Assembly: GCA_963975935.1 (NCBI GenBank)
Contig: CAXBIQ010000006.1
Location: forward strand, 62,001-126,000
Source of the DNA: Planktosalinus sp963975935
GTDB taxonomy: Bacteria; Bacteroidota; Bacteroidia; Flavobacteriales; Flavobacteriaceae
DNA length: 64,000 nt
Direction of reading: 5' to 3'
The notes under the pieces are model-generated. The model was not told where the DNA came from and searched no databases. It saw only the letters and a list, made by a program, of their open reading frames with translations. This document shows, one piece after another, positions 34,236 through 43,002 of this stretch (positions are counted from its first letter, which is position 1; each line of letters begins with the position of its first letter). A program made the position numbers and the translations under genes.

Positions 34236-36899
34236 TCATTTTACGCTTTCCACTAAGCGAATAAATTCTGCTTTGTAGCCATCAGTATCATTGTTAATGC
34301 CTTCTCTGGCAAGCTTCAGTATTTCTTTACTGTCCTTATTTGTAACCAGTTCAGAGTCCCGAAGTTTTAGTCCAAACCACGCTACAGCACTTGCAAATTT
34401 AAAATCTTTAGAGGCTTTGCTATGATTCACAGGGGTTTTAGAAATAGGATGAACCATTTCAATGCTTTTCTTTTCATCGGGTTTTTTATACCTAAATTTT
34501 ACTGTTGCCAACTCGTCTGCAAACTCATTTGATTTAGACGTGTTTTGGGTATATTTTAAATCCTGATCATTTTCATAGAATTTACTTTTTACTCCCACAG
34601 GAATTATTTCATATAATGCTGTAACAGTATGCCCACTTCCCAGCTCACCGGCATCAATTGCATCATTTGTGAAATCCTCATTTCGCAATTTTCTGTTTTC
34701 ATAGCCAATCAAACGATAGGCCTGAACATGGTTTGGATTAAACTCAATCTGAATTTTAACGTCCTTGGCTATTGTAAACATACTGCCCTTAAATTCTTTT
34801 CCTAGAAAGCGGTTTGCTTCCTGAATGTTATCAATATATGCGTAATTTCCATTGCCCTTATCAGCTAATATTTCCATTTTGGAATCTTTGTAATTTCCCA
34901 TACCATATCCTAAGCACGTGAGGTATACACCACTTTTCCGTTTTTCCTCAATCAGCTTGAGCATTTCTTTATCAGATGATTTGCCAATGTTGAAGTCACC
35001 GTCAGTTGCCAGGATAATCCGGTTGTTTCCGCCTTTGATGAAGTTTTTTTCAGCCATTTCATAGGCAAGTTCAATACCTGCTCCTCCGGAGGTGCCACCA
35101 CTGGCGTGCAATCCGTCAATTACTTCTGCTATTCTCTCTTTTTGAGATGCTTTGGTAGGCTTGAGCAAGACTCCTACATTATTGGCATAATATACTATAG
35201 AAACCATATCATCTTCACGCAATTCATCCAATAAAATTTTCATGGAGCCTTTTAAAAGGGGCAGTTTATTTGCGGCACTCATAGAGCCCGAAACATCCAC
35301 CAGAAATACAAAGTTTGATTTTGGAAGGATATCTGTGGGAATTTCTTTTCCTTGCAGGCCTATTCTCAATAATTTGTGATTTGAATTCCAGGGAGCATCA
35401 CTGTATTCGGTGTTTATCGTGAAGGGGTGTTTTGATTTTGGTTGTGGATAATCATACTTGAAAAAATTAATCATTTCTTCAATTCTTACTGCATCCTTGG
35501 GTACAAATTGCCCATTGTTTATAAAGCGTCTTATGTTTGTGTAAGAAGCATTATCAACATCTATTGAAAAGGTTGAAACGGGGTTGTATGAGGCTCCCTC
35601 AAAAGGATTTTCAATAAAACTTTCGTAAGATTCATTGTCCTTGTCGTAAGATTGTTGATCTAAAGGAGGATACAATTTTAGAATATTCTCAAAAGATATC
35701 GAATCTCCAATCGTTTTTTCGGTGTTATTCTTCTGATTTTTTGTTTCAAGCACAACCACTCCATTTCTTCCCATCCTGCCATATGCTTTAGCAGCTGCAA
35801 AACCCTTAAGCAAACTTATGTTTTTTATTTTTTTTGAGTTTACTTTTTGTAATTCTTCTTGTGTAATAGGTTTGCCATCCAAAACATACAAGAGTTTATG
35901 ATTGTTGTCTACAGAGAGATACCCTCTAATGTTTATCTGTGTATATGAGCCTTGCTCATTTTCCTCATTAGATATTATAACACCTGAGGTTTTCCCGGAA
36001 AGAGCTTTTGGTAATTCTTCTCTTGAGGAGCGATTTAATCTTTCACTTGAAACTTCACTTACTGCATAACCAAGTGCTTTTTTCTCTCTTTTGACGCTAT
36101 GAGCAGTCACGACAACCTGGTTGAGTTCTTCACCCGCTTCCATTTCTACATCAATTATTGTGGTTGAGGTAGTTACAACTTTTTCTTTTGTTTCAAACCC
36201 TACATAAGAAAAAACAAGTGTTTGGCCCGCATATACATTAATGTTGTATTTACCATCAAAATCGGTTTGTGTGCCTGTTGATGTATTTTTAACCAATACG
36301 TTCACGCCGGGTAAAGGTAATCCCGTGTCATCTGTAACAGTACCGCTAATAGTCTTTCCGGAATCAATATTTTCTGCACCTTTTTCTGCTATGACAGTGT
36401 TAAGGTTTTGATCAGATTCTTCCTCTAATACTATACTCTCTGAAATACTTTCTGATTCTATTTCAGAAACCGCTGTGCCTGTATTGAATGATTCTTTGGC
36501 AGTATCTTCATTCTTTCTTATTTCCGTAGCGACTTTATTTTCATTGTTCTCTTCTTTCTGGTTTATATCCTCAAAAACTATCTGATGATCTTCAACGGGT
36601 GTATCTATATCTTCTTTAATACTATCTTCCTCTATGGTTACTATATTGTTTTCCGGTGATTGAATAATATTTGAGGAATCATTTTTTATAAAAAGGCTTC
36701 CCACACCAACAAGAATAATTATTGAAGCGGCAATACCGGCATATTTCCACAACGGGAATGCTTGCTTTTTTTCTTTTTTATCTAACTTTTTTTCTACCCT
36801 GTTCCAAATATTTTCCATTCCCTGAAAATTTTCAGGTTGGGTTTCTTCAGATATCTTTTTGAAGTAGTTGTCTATATTTTTATTGTTTTGCGATTCCAT
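34236..36899 (-). CDS. Membrane-anchored chimera: CarboxypepD_reg-like, TonB plug and von Willebrand A domains
   Basis: 887 residues. Cytoplasmic head (1-48) and one transmembrane helix (about 49-67), as in anti-sigma factors. Then a low-complexity acidic linker, a carboxypeptidase-like regulatory domain (about 182-250, ISGTVTDDTGLPLPGVNVLV), a TonB-dependent-receptor plug-like domain (about 265-385, INIRGY, LLYVLDGKPI) with no following barrel, and a vWA domain with the metal-binding DVSGSMS (about 531-538) in a YfbK-like context. The C-terminal 160 residues fit DUF3520. It lies 2 bases after an ECF sigma gene. A role as regulator or envelope scaffold is inferred. Confidence 0.85.
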   Translation of the reverse strand: MESQNNKNIDNYFKKISEETQPENFQGMENIWNRVEKKLDKKEKKQAFPLWKYAGIAASIIILVGVGSLFIKNDSSNIIQSPENNIVTIEEDSIKEDIDTPVEDHQIVFEDINQKEENNENKVATEIRKNEDTAKESFNTGTAVSEIESESISESIVLEEESDQNLNTVIAEKGAENIDSGKTISGTVTDDTGLPLPGVNVLVKNTSTGTQTDFDGKYNINVYAGQTLVFSYVGFETKEKVVTTSTTIIDVEMEAGEELNQVVVTAHSVKREKKALGYAVSEVSSERLNRSSREELPKALSGKTSGVIISNEENEQGSYTQINIRGYLSVDNNHKLLYVLDGKPITQEELQKVNSKKIKNISLLKGFAAAKAYGRMGRNGVVVLETKNQKNNTEKTIGDSISFENILKLYPPLDQQSYDKDNESYESFIENPFEGASYNPVSTFSIDVDNASYTNIRRFINNGQFVPKDAVRIEEMINFFKYDYPQPKSKHPFTINTEYSDAPWNSNHKLLRIGLQGKEIPTDILPKSNFVFLVDVSGSMSAANKLPLLKGSMKILLDELREDDMVSIVYYANNVGVLLKPTKASQKERIAEVIDGLHASGGTSGGAGIELAYEMAEKNFIKGGNNRIILATDGDFNIGKSSDKEMLKLIEEKRKSGVYLTCLGYGMGNYKDSKMEILADKGNGNYAYIDNIQEANRFLGKEFKGSMFTIAKDVKIQIEFNPNHVQAYRLIGYENRKLRNEDFTNDAIDAGELGSGHTVTALYEIIPVGVKSKFYENDQDLKYTQNTSKSNEFADELATVKFRYKKPDEKKSIEMVHPISKTPVNHSKASKDFKFASAVAWFGLKLRDSELVTNKDSKEILKLAREGINNDTDGYKAEFIRLVESVK

Positions 36900-36901
36900 A
36901 A

Positions 36902-37441
36902 CTAACTGACTTTTTGATTGTAATACACTTCGATTAACTCTTTTAACTTGGTTCGGGACACGTTGAGTTGTGATTTGGAAGTTCCTTCTGAAATGTTCAG
37001 TTTATATGCTATTTCCTTGTGTGAATACCCTTCAATGGCAAATAAAACAAAAACGGTTTTAGCACCTTCAGGCAAATAATTCAGGAGTTTGAGCAAATCC
37101 TGTTCTTCCAGAAGGGTTTCGTTGGAGTTTTCAGCTAAAGGTTGCTGTGACACGTCTTCCAGATACAGGTTGAAATTGACATTTCGCTTAAGGTGCAACA
37201 AACAGAGATTCACTGTTATTTTTCGTGCCCAGCCTTCAAAAGCAAGATTTTCCTTTAACTGTTCAATTTTAGTGAAAATTGTAAAAAAAGCTTCCGTCAG
37301 AGTGTCTTCAATGTCTTCTTCTTTTTTCAGGTACCTCTTACAGGTAAGATACAATTTAGGAGCTAATAACTCATACACTCGCTTTTGTGAGGGCCGATGC
37401 ATTTTCTTGCATTGAATGATTAAATTTTCTTCCATACTCAA
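36902..37441 (-). CDS. ECF-type RNA polymerase sigma factor
   Basis: 179 residues. Region 2 (QKRVYELLAPKLYLTCKRYLKKEEDIEDTLTEAFFTIFTKI) and region 4 (LLKLLNYLPEGAKTVFVLFAIEGYSHKEIAYKLNISEGTSKSQLNVSRTKL) are complete. The region 4 recognition helix is almost identical in style to that of the sigma factor at 26267. The gene is upstream of, and 2 bases from, the 887-residue chimera, which carries an anti-sigma-like head. The pair is presumably cotranscribed. Target genes are unknown. Confidence 0.93.
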   Translation of the reverse strand: MSMEENLIIQCKKMHRPSQKRVYELLAPKLYLTCKRYLKKEEDIEDTLTEAFFTIFTKIEQLKENLAFEGWARKITVNLCLLHLKRNVNFNLYLEDVSQQPLAENSNETLLEEQDLLKLLNYLPEGAKTVFVLFAIEGYSHKEIAYKLNISEGTSKSQLNVSRTKLKELIEVYYNQKVS

Positions 37442-37636
37442 TGTGTCCTTTTCTATATAGAGTGATAAAAGTCAAAAAAGGTTGGAATTGACATCAATTT
37501 TTTTTGATTTTATTTAAAGTTAACCAAAAAAAGGAAGAAAGGTTAAAAGCTCTTTAATATTTAAAAAAGAGTTTGTGGATTTGGAATTTCAATTGTATTT
37601 TAATCAAAAGAAAGGATTTCTAAAAAAGTAGAGAGG

Positions 37637-38248
37637 TTATTTGTTTTGCGAAAAAACTTCTTCATTTAGACCATTAATATAATTTAAAAGATCTTCTCTT
37701 CCCAAACTGCTACTTGATGAAGTGACAAAATAAAGCGGTAGTTCTATCCAGGTCTCCAGCATTTTTTGTTTGTAAGCTTCCACATTGCGCTCCAGAGCTT
37801 TGGGTTTGAGTTTGTCTGCTTTGGTGAAAATAATGCTAAAGGGAATCTGGCTTTCTCCCATCCACTCCATAAATTCCAGGTCAATGGGCTGGGGCTCATG
37901 ACGCACATCTACCAGCACAAATGCTGAAACAAGTTGCTCCCTTTTTGCAAAATAGTCTGTAATGAATTTTTGGAAAACTTTTTTACTGCTTTTGGAAACC
38001 CGGGCATATCCATAACCGGGCAAATCAACCAAGTGCCAGTTGTTATTAATTAAAAAATGGTTGATGAGCTGTGTTTTTCCCGGGCGGCCTGATGTTTTTG
38101 CCAGGCTTTTGCGTTGCATCAACATATTGATGAGTGATGATTTACCCACATTTGAGCGGCCTATAAAGGCATATTCGGGTAATCTGCCGGCGGGACACCT
38201 GGCAACATCGCTATTGCTGATTACAAATTCAGCCGATTTGATTTGCAT
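37637..38248 (-). CDS. engB: Ribosome biogenesis GTPase EngB (YihA/YsxC)
   Basis: 203 residues from ATG 38248. The frame extends 20 codons upstream into the neighbouring gene, but MQIKSAEFVISNSDVARCP is the family N-terminus. GTPase motifs: P-loop GRSNVGKSSL, G2 Thr within SGRPGKTQL, G3 DLPGYGYA, G4 TKADKL. EngB is an essential GTPase for 50S subunit assembly. It lies 10 bases after the alpha/beta hydrolase gene and is probably cotranscribed with it. Confidence 0.95.
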   Translation of the reverse strand: MQIKSAEFVISNSDVARCPAGRLPEYAFIGRSNVGKSSLINMLMQRKSLAKTSGRPGKTQLINHFLINNNWHLVDLPGYGYARVSKSSKKVFQKFITDYFAKREQLVSAFVLVDVRHEPQPIDLEFMEWMGESQIPFSIIFTKADKLKPKALERNVEAYKQKMLETWIELPLYFVTSSSSSLGREDLLNYINGLNEEVFSQNK

Positions 38249-38258
38249 GAGATTGGAT

Positions 38259-39023
38259 TTAAATTCCTTTTTCCTGAAGCCATTTATTGAGCAGTACATT
38301 AAATTCATCAGGGTGCTCCATCATTGCTGCGTGCCCACATTTGTCAATCCAGTACAATTCAGAATCCGGAAGGAGTTCGTGAAATTCTTCAGCGACATTG
38401 GGTGGCGTTACATTGTCGTTTTTGCCCCAAATGATACAGGTGGGTTGTTTCATTTTGGGAAGGTCTTTTGCCATATTATGCCTGATGGCACTTTTTGCAA
38501 TAGCCAGTGTTCTGATGAGTTTGTTTCTGTCGTTTACGGTGGCATAGACCTCATCTACAATTTCCTTAGTGGCAACAGCAGGATCATAGAAGACGTTCTC
38601 AGCTTTGTTTTTAATATATTCATAATCACCGCGTTTGGGATAGCTTTCACCCATAGCGCTTTCATACAAACCTGAACTACCTGTAATTACAAGGGCGTGA
38701 ATGTGTTGAGGGTATAATTTTGCACATAACAATGCAATGTGGCCGCCCAGTGAATTGCCTAATAGAACGACATCTTTTAAATCCATATGAACGATAAAAT
38801 CCTTGACATAAGTTGCAATGTTTTTAACGTTTGTTTTTAAAAGCGGCAGTGTATAAATGGGAAGTTCGGGTAAGATGACGCGGTATCCTTTTTCGGAGAA
38901 ATAATTCGTGACAGAATCAAAGTTACTCAAACCACCCATCAATCCGTGTAAGATAATAATCGGCTTGCCTTCTCCGATTTCAAAATAACTGAATTTCCCT
39001 TCTTTCTTTAAATTCTTTATCAT
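38259..39023 (-). CDS. Alpha/beta hydrolase fold protein
   Basis: 254 residues from ATG 39023; the frame is open 12 codons further but MIKNLKKEGKFSYFEIGEG looks like the natural start. Alpha/beta hydrolase features: oxyanion HGLMGG, nucleophile elbow GNSLGG (Ser), acid in WGKNDNVTP (Asp) and base in CGHAAMMEHP (His). The substrate is unknown. It lies 10 bases upstream of engB on the same strand and its promoter side faces the mraZ operator region. Confidence 0.88.
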   Translation of the reverse strand: MIKNLKKEGKFSYFEIGEGKPIIILHGLMGGLSNFDSVTNYFSEKGYRVILPELPIYTLPLLKTNVKNIATYVKDFIVHMDLKDVVLLGNSLGGHIALLCAKLYPQHIHALVITGSSGLYESAMGESYPKRGDYEYIKNKAENVFYDPAVATKEIVDEVYATVNDRNKLIRTLAIAKSAIRHNMAKDLPKMKQPTCIIWGKNDNVTPPNVAEEFHELLPDSELYWIDKCGHAAMMEHPDEFNVLLNKWLQEKGI

Positions 39024-39228
39024 GAAATGCACTTCTTTAACATTAGCAAATATAGACATTTCAATGTTATAAATAATATTTCAAATTGTAACTATATCCA
39101 GCCTGATTTTTCCTCTTTTATCAACCACACCAACAAAAGTTATAAACAGCACTCAATTCTAAACAGTCTCATTGTTTCTAAGTAATTATAGCTTAACAGG
39201 TTAGTTTGTGGTAAAATTTATCAACAAA

Positions 39229-39253
39229 GTGGGAAAAAGTGGGTAAAAGTGGG
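39229..39253 (+). promoter_or_regulatory. mraZ: MraZ operator: three GTGGG boxes with a 10-base period
   Basis: GTGGG occurs at 39229-39233, 39239-39243 and 39249-39253, separated each time by five mostly A bases. Known MraZ operators are direct repeats of TGGGN at this period upstream of mraZ. A GTGGT (39208-39212) further upstream may be a fourth weak box. The boxes end 11 bases before the -7 element, so binding should repress. Confidence 0.8.
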
Positions 39254-39263
39254 AAAAAATAAA

Positions 39264-39271
39264 TATATTTG
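39264..39271 (+). promoter_or_regulatory. mraZ: -7 promoter element TATATTTG of the dcw cluster
   Basis: TATATTTG is a perfect TAnnTTTG box 29 bases before the mraZ ATG and just downstream of the MraZ boxes. No TTG -33 box is present at normal distance; its place is taken by the GTGGG boxes. Confidence 0.6.
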
Positions 39272-39300
39272 AAATTGAAAAGTATAACCTAATCCTAAAA

Positions 39301-39774
39301 ATGCGCAATCTCATAGGGACATATGAATGCAAAGCAGACGCCAAAGGGCGTGTGATGCTTCCTGCTGCGCTTCAGAAACAGCTTACGCCAATTCTGGAAA
39401 AAGGATTTGTACTCAAACGTGCTGTTTTTCAGGATTGCCTGGAGTTATACCCCATGGAGGAGTGGGAGCAGTTAATGCAAAAAATTAACAAGCTCAACCG
39501 CTTCAACAGAAAAAACAATGATTTTGTGAGACGTTTTACTGCCGGGGTAAAAGTTATTGAACTTGATACCACGGGTCGCCTGTTGATTCCCAAAGACCTT
39601 GTTGCCTTTGCAGGTATCAGTAAAGATATCGTCCTTTCATCTGCAATAAACATTGTGGAGATCTGGGATAAAGAAAAATATGAAAAAGCCATTGATGATG
39701 CTGCAACAGATTTTGCAGATCTGGCTGAAGAAGTAATGGGAGACCAAACCAATGATGACAATGATGTATCATAA
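39301..39774 (+). CDS. mraZ: Transcriptional regulator MraZ
   Basis: 157 residues, two SpoVT-AbrB-like halves. The N-terminal half has the signature GTYECKADAKGRVMLPAAL and the second half ELDTTGRLLIPKDL, the duplicated D-x-K/T-G-R-x-x-x-P pattern of MraZ. It binds the GTGGG repeats upstream of its own gene and represses the dcw cluster in E. coli; autoregulation here is inferred from the boxes. Its last 11 codons overlap the start region of rsmH. Confidence 0.96.
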   Translation: MRNLIGTYECKADAKGRVMLPAALQKQLTPILEKGFVLKRAVFQDCLELYPMEEWEQLMQKINKLNRFNRKNNDFVRRFTAGVKVIELDTTGRLLIPKDLVAFAGISKDIVLSSAINIVEIWDKEKYEKAIDDAATDFADLAEEVMGDQTNDDNDVS

Positions 39775-40657
39775 CCCGGTATTGTTAAATGAAACCGTTG
39801 AAGGTTTGAATATAAAACCTGACGGGGTTTATGTTGATGTCACTTTTGGCGGTGGAGGGCATTCCCGCAAAATAATGGAGCAGCTTGGTGAAAAGGGGAA
39901 ACTCATTGCATTTGATCAGGACCCAGATGCCTTGCAAAACACAATTGATGATAAACGTTTTTTGATGATTCACCAAAATTTTAGGTTTATCAAGCGGTTT
40001 TTAAGACTTCATGGAATCCTTAAGGTTGACGGTATTTTGGGTGATTTTGGAGTTTCGTCACACCAGTTTGATGTAGCTGAACGCGGTTTTTCAACACGTT
40101 TTGAAGCTGATTTGGATATGCGGATGAATCAGGGTGATGCGCTTTCAGCTTATAATGTGGTCAATGAGTATAGTGAGGTAGACCTCAGAAAGGTGTTTTT
40201 TCAATATGGCGAATTAAAAGCTGCAAAAGGGATGGCGCGTGTGTTGGTAGAAAACAGGACAACTTCGCCCATTAAAACAAGTGAGGATTTAAAAAAGGCG
40301 TTGGGGAGATTTTTGCCACAGCACAGGGAAAATAAAATATTGGCTCAGGTATTTCAGGCAATTCGCATCGAAGTCAATCAGGAAATACAGGCCTTAAAAG
40401 AGTTTTTGTTGCAAACGGAAGAACTGCTTCCGGTGGGCGGAAGGTTAAGCCTGATTTCATACCACTCTTTGGAAGACAGGTTGGTGAAACGCTATATAAG
40501 AAGCGGGATGTTTGAAGGTGAACCCGAAAAAGATGTTTTTGGACACGTCAGTGTTCCCTTTAAAAAAGTAGGAAAATTAACGATTCCTTTAAAAGAGGAA
40601 ATAAAACAAAACAGCCGGGCGCGAAGTGCAAAACTGCGCATCGCCGAAAGAATTTGA
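39764..40657 (+). CDS. rsmH: 16S rRNA (cytosine1402-N4)-methyltransferase
   Basis: 297 residues from ATG 39764 (MYHNPVLLNETV is the family N-terminus; in-frame ATGs at 39752, 39755 and 39761 are possible). The SAM-binding motif DVTFGGGGHSRKIM, the GILGDFGVSSHQFD segment with ERGFSTRFEADLDMRM, and SYHSLEDRLVKRYI at the C-terminal half are diagnostic for RsmH/MraW. It methylates C1402 in the P-site of 16S rRNA. It overlaps mraZ and begins the translationally coupled cluster. Confidence 0.96.
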   Translation: MYHNPVLLNETVEGLNIKPDGVYVDVTFGGGGHSRKIMEQLGEKGKLIAFDQDPDALQNTIDDKRFLMIHQNFRFIKRFLRLHGILKVDGILGDFGVSSHQFDVAERGFSTRFEADLDMRMNQGDALSAYNVVNEYSEVDLRKVFFQYGELKAAKGMARVLVENRTTSPIKTSEDLKKALGRFLPQHRENKILAQVFQAIRIEVNQEIQALKEFLLQTEELLPVGGRLSLISYHSLEDRLVKRYIRSGMFEGEPEKDVFGHVSVPFKKVGKLTIPLKEEIKQNSRARSAKLRIAERI

Positions 40658-40669
40658 TATCAGTAGAAA

Positions 40670-40990
40670 ATGAAAGCGAATATCTATCACATATTAAAAG
40701 GAAGGTTTCTTATAAGTGATGATGCATTTAAAAACTGGAAGTTCATCATTTTTCTGTCGCTATTGGCTATTGTTATGATTTCAAGTGCTCATAGTGCAGA
40801 CAGGAAGGTTCATGAAATTGCTAAAATCAACAATGAGGTGAAAGAACTTCGCAGCGAGTTTGTGGATGTGCGTTCAAAATTAATGAAAGTAAAAATGGAA
40901 AGTAAAGTGGTGCTTCAAATGGAGGCAAAAGGATTAAAGCCTTCAGAAAACCCACCGCAAAAAATAATAATCAGCAAACAAAAAGAATAG
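40670..40990 (+). CDS. ftsL: FtsL-like cell-division protein
   Basis: 106 residues. A short cytoplasmic head, one transmembrane helix (FIIFLSLLAIVMISSAHS, about 27-44) and a coiled-coil (IAKINNEVKELRSEFVDVRSKLMKVKMES) are the FtsL layout, and the position between rsmH and ftsI is that of ftsL in other bacteria. Sequence identity across phyla is too low for recognition by sequence alone, so the call relies on position and architecture. It would form the FtsQLB complex at the divisome. Confidence 0.8.
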   Translation: MKANIYHILKGRFLISDDAFKNWKFIIFLSLLAIVMISSAHSADRKVHEIAKINNEVKELRSEFVDVRSKLMKVKMESKVVLQMEAKGLKPSENPPQKIIISKQKE

Positions 40991-40992
40991 AC

Positions 40993-43002
40993 ATGGCATT
41001 TGAAGATAAAAGCATATTACACCGGCTTTACATCGTTGCAGGATGTATGTTTCTCTTCGCTATTGCTGTGTTATTTAAACTTGTGAATATTCAGTTTGTT
41101 GAAGGGGATAAATACAAAGAACTCGCAAAAATAAACACCACAAAAAACTTTGTCATTCCTGCAAACCGCGGGAATGTCTATGCAGATGACGGAAGCTTGC
41201 TGGCTACATCGGTTCCAAAATATGACATAAGGTTTGATGCTGTTACGGTGAGCAGTGAAAATTTTGAAAAAAACATACAGCCGCTATCCGAAGCTTTGTC
41301 TAAAAAATTTGGCAAATCGGCTTCCTTTTATGAAAATAAGTTCAGAAAAGCACGTGCTGATAAGAACAGGTATTTACTGGTGGTTAGAAAACTCGGGTAT
41401 TCAGATTATATGGAAGTGAAAAGTTTCCCTATGTTTAATCTGGGGCCATTTAAAGGAGGAATCATTACAGAGCAAAGTACGTTTCGGGAGCACCCTATTG
41501 GGAAAATAGCGGAGCGCATGGTGGGATATGAGCGCATAGATGAAAATGGCTATAAAACACGCGTAGGTCTTGAGGGGGCTTATGGAGAATATTTGCAAGG
41601 CAAAGACGGCAAACGGCTGAAACAAAAAATAGCCCAAGGCCAGTGGAAACCCATATTTGACGAAAACGAAGTCGAGCCTCAAGACGGTTATGATGTAATC
41701 TCAACCATTAATATCAATATCCAGGATATTGCGCACCACGCCCTCTTAAAACAGCTGGAAAAATATGAAGCTGATCACGGAACCGTAATTGTAATGGAAA
41801 CCAAAACCGGCGAAATCAAAGCCGTGTCAAATTTAGGAAGGACTTCGCAGGGTACTTATTATGAAAAATTAAACTATGCCATTGGGGAATCTCATGAACC
41901 GGGTTCTACCTTTAAAGTAATGGCGCTTACCGCTGCCCTTGATGATAAAGTTATTGACACAAGCACGGTGGTTGATACCGGGAACGGTGTATATTCATTT
42001 TATGGCAAAAAGGTTCATGATTCCAGAAAAGGTGGTTATGGAAAAATTTCTGTAGGTACGGCTATTGAGGTTTCATCAAACATCGGTATTGCAAAAGTTA
42101 TTGAAGAGCATTATCACAAAAATCCCGCACGCTTTGTTGAGATTCTTCAGAAAATGAATCTGGACAAGCAAATTGGCCTCTCTGTTGTCGGTGAAGGAAA
42201 ACCTAAGATACCACACCCGTCTGATAAAACCGGTTGGAGTAAAAATGCACTACCATCTATGGCTTATGGTTATGGAGTTTCCCTTACACCGTTACAATCA
42301 CTCACTTTTTATAACGCCATAGCAAACGATGGTGTAATGGTGAAGCCAAGGTTTATAAAGCAGGTAAAAGCCTGGAATAAAGAAATACACACATTTGACA
42401 AAGAAATCATAAATCCGCAAATAGCATCTCTGGAAACTATCAAAAAAGTTCAGGAGGTGCTTAAAAATGCAGTGGAAAAAGGAACCGGAAAAGGCCTTTA
42501 CTCGCCTGACTTTTCAATGGCGGGAAAAACGGGGACTGCACAAACCGAGTATTGGATGGCAGATTTTGCATCAAACAGAAGGTATATTTCGTCTTTTGCA
42601 GGATATTTTCCGGCAGAAAACCCTAAATATTCCTGTATCGTGGTCATTCACAAACCCAAAGTAACCACAGGATATTACGGAGCAGATGTTGCCGGGCCGG
42701 TATTCAAAAGCATAGCTCAAAAAATATACATTGATTCACCCAATACAGATCGCATAAACAACCTTGAAGCCCTTCAGGCAAACGTCGAAACAGATTTTCA
42801 AAAGTTTTTTACGCTTTCAAAAAAGGACCATACAGCAATACCCAACGTAAAAGGAATGCCGGGAATGGACGCAGTTTCCTTGCTTGAAAACCTGGGCTTA
42901 AAAGTAAAAATTTCCGGAAACGGAACCGTAAAATCACAATCCCTTCCGGAAGGGGAACAATTGATAAAAGGAAAACTAATACTGTTAGAATTATCTTCAT
43001 GA
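40993..43002 (+). CDS. ftsI: Septal penicillin-binding protein (class B PBP, FtsI/PBP3)
   Basis: 669 residues. One N-terminal membrane helix (LYIVAGCMFLFAIAVLFKLV), a PBP dimerisation domain beginning NRGNVYADDG, then the transpeptidase with SxxK as PGSTFKVM (nucleophile Ser), SxN as SSN and KTGTAQT. The C-terminus (about 610-669) has one PASTA domain (IPNVKGMPGMDAVSLL). The enzyme crosslinks septal peptidoglycan. It is 2 bases after ftsL, and its stop overlaps the murE start by 4 bases. Confidence 0.95.
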   Translation: MAFEDKSILHRLYIVAGCMFLFAIAVLFKLVNIQFVEGDKYKELAKINTTKNFVIPANRGNVYADDGSLLATSVPKYDIRFDAVTVSSENFEKNIQPLSEALSKKFGKSASFYENKFRKARADKNRYLLVVRKLGYSDYMEVKSFPMFNLGPFKGGIITEQSTFREHPIGKIAERMVGYERIDENGYKTRVGLEGAYGEYLQGKDGKRLKQKIAQGQWKPIFDENEVEPQDGYDVISTININIQDIAHHALLKQLEKYEADHGTVIVMETKTGEIKAVSNLGRTSQGTYYEKLNYAIGESHEPGSTFKVMALTAALDDKVIDTSTVVDTGNGVYSFYGKKVHDSRKGGYGKISVGTAIEVSSNIGIAKVIEEHYHKNPARFVEILQKMNLDKQIGLSVVGEGKPKIPHPSDKTGWSKNALPSMAYGYGVSLTPLQSLTFYNAIANDGVMVKPRFIKQVKAWNKEIHTFDKEIINPQIASLETIKKVQEVLKNAVEKGTGKGLYSPDFSMAGKTGTAQTEYWMADFASNRRYISSFAGYFPAENPKYSCIVVIHKPKVTTGYYGADVAGPVFKSIAQKIYIDSPNTDRINNLEALQANVETDFQKFFTLSKKDHTAIPNVKGMPGMDAVSLLENLGLKVKISGNGTVKSQSLPEGEQLIKGKLILLELSS

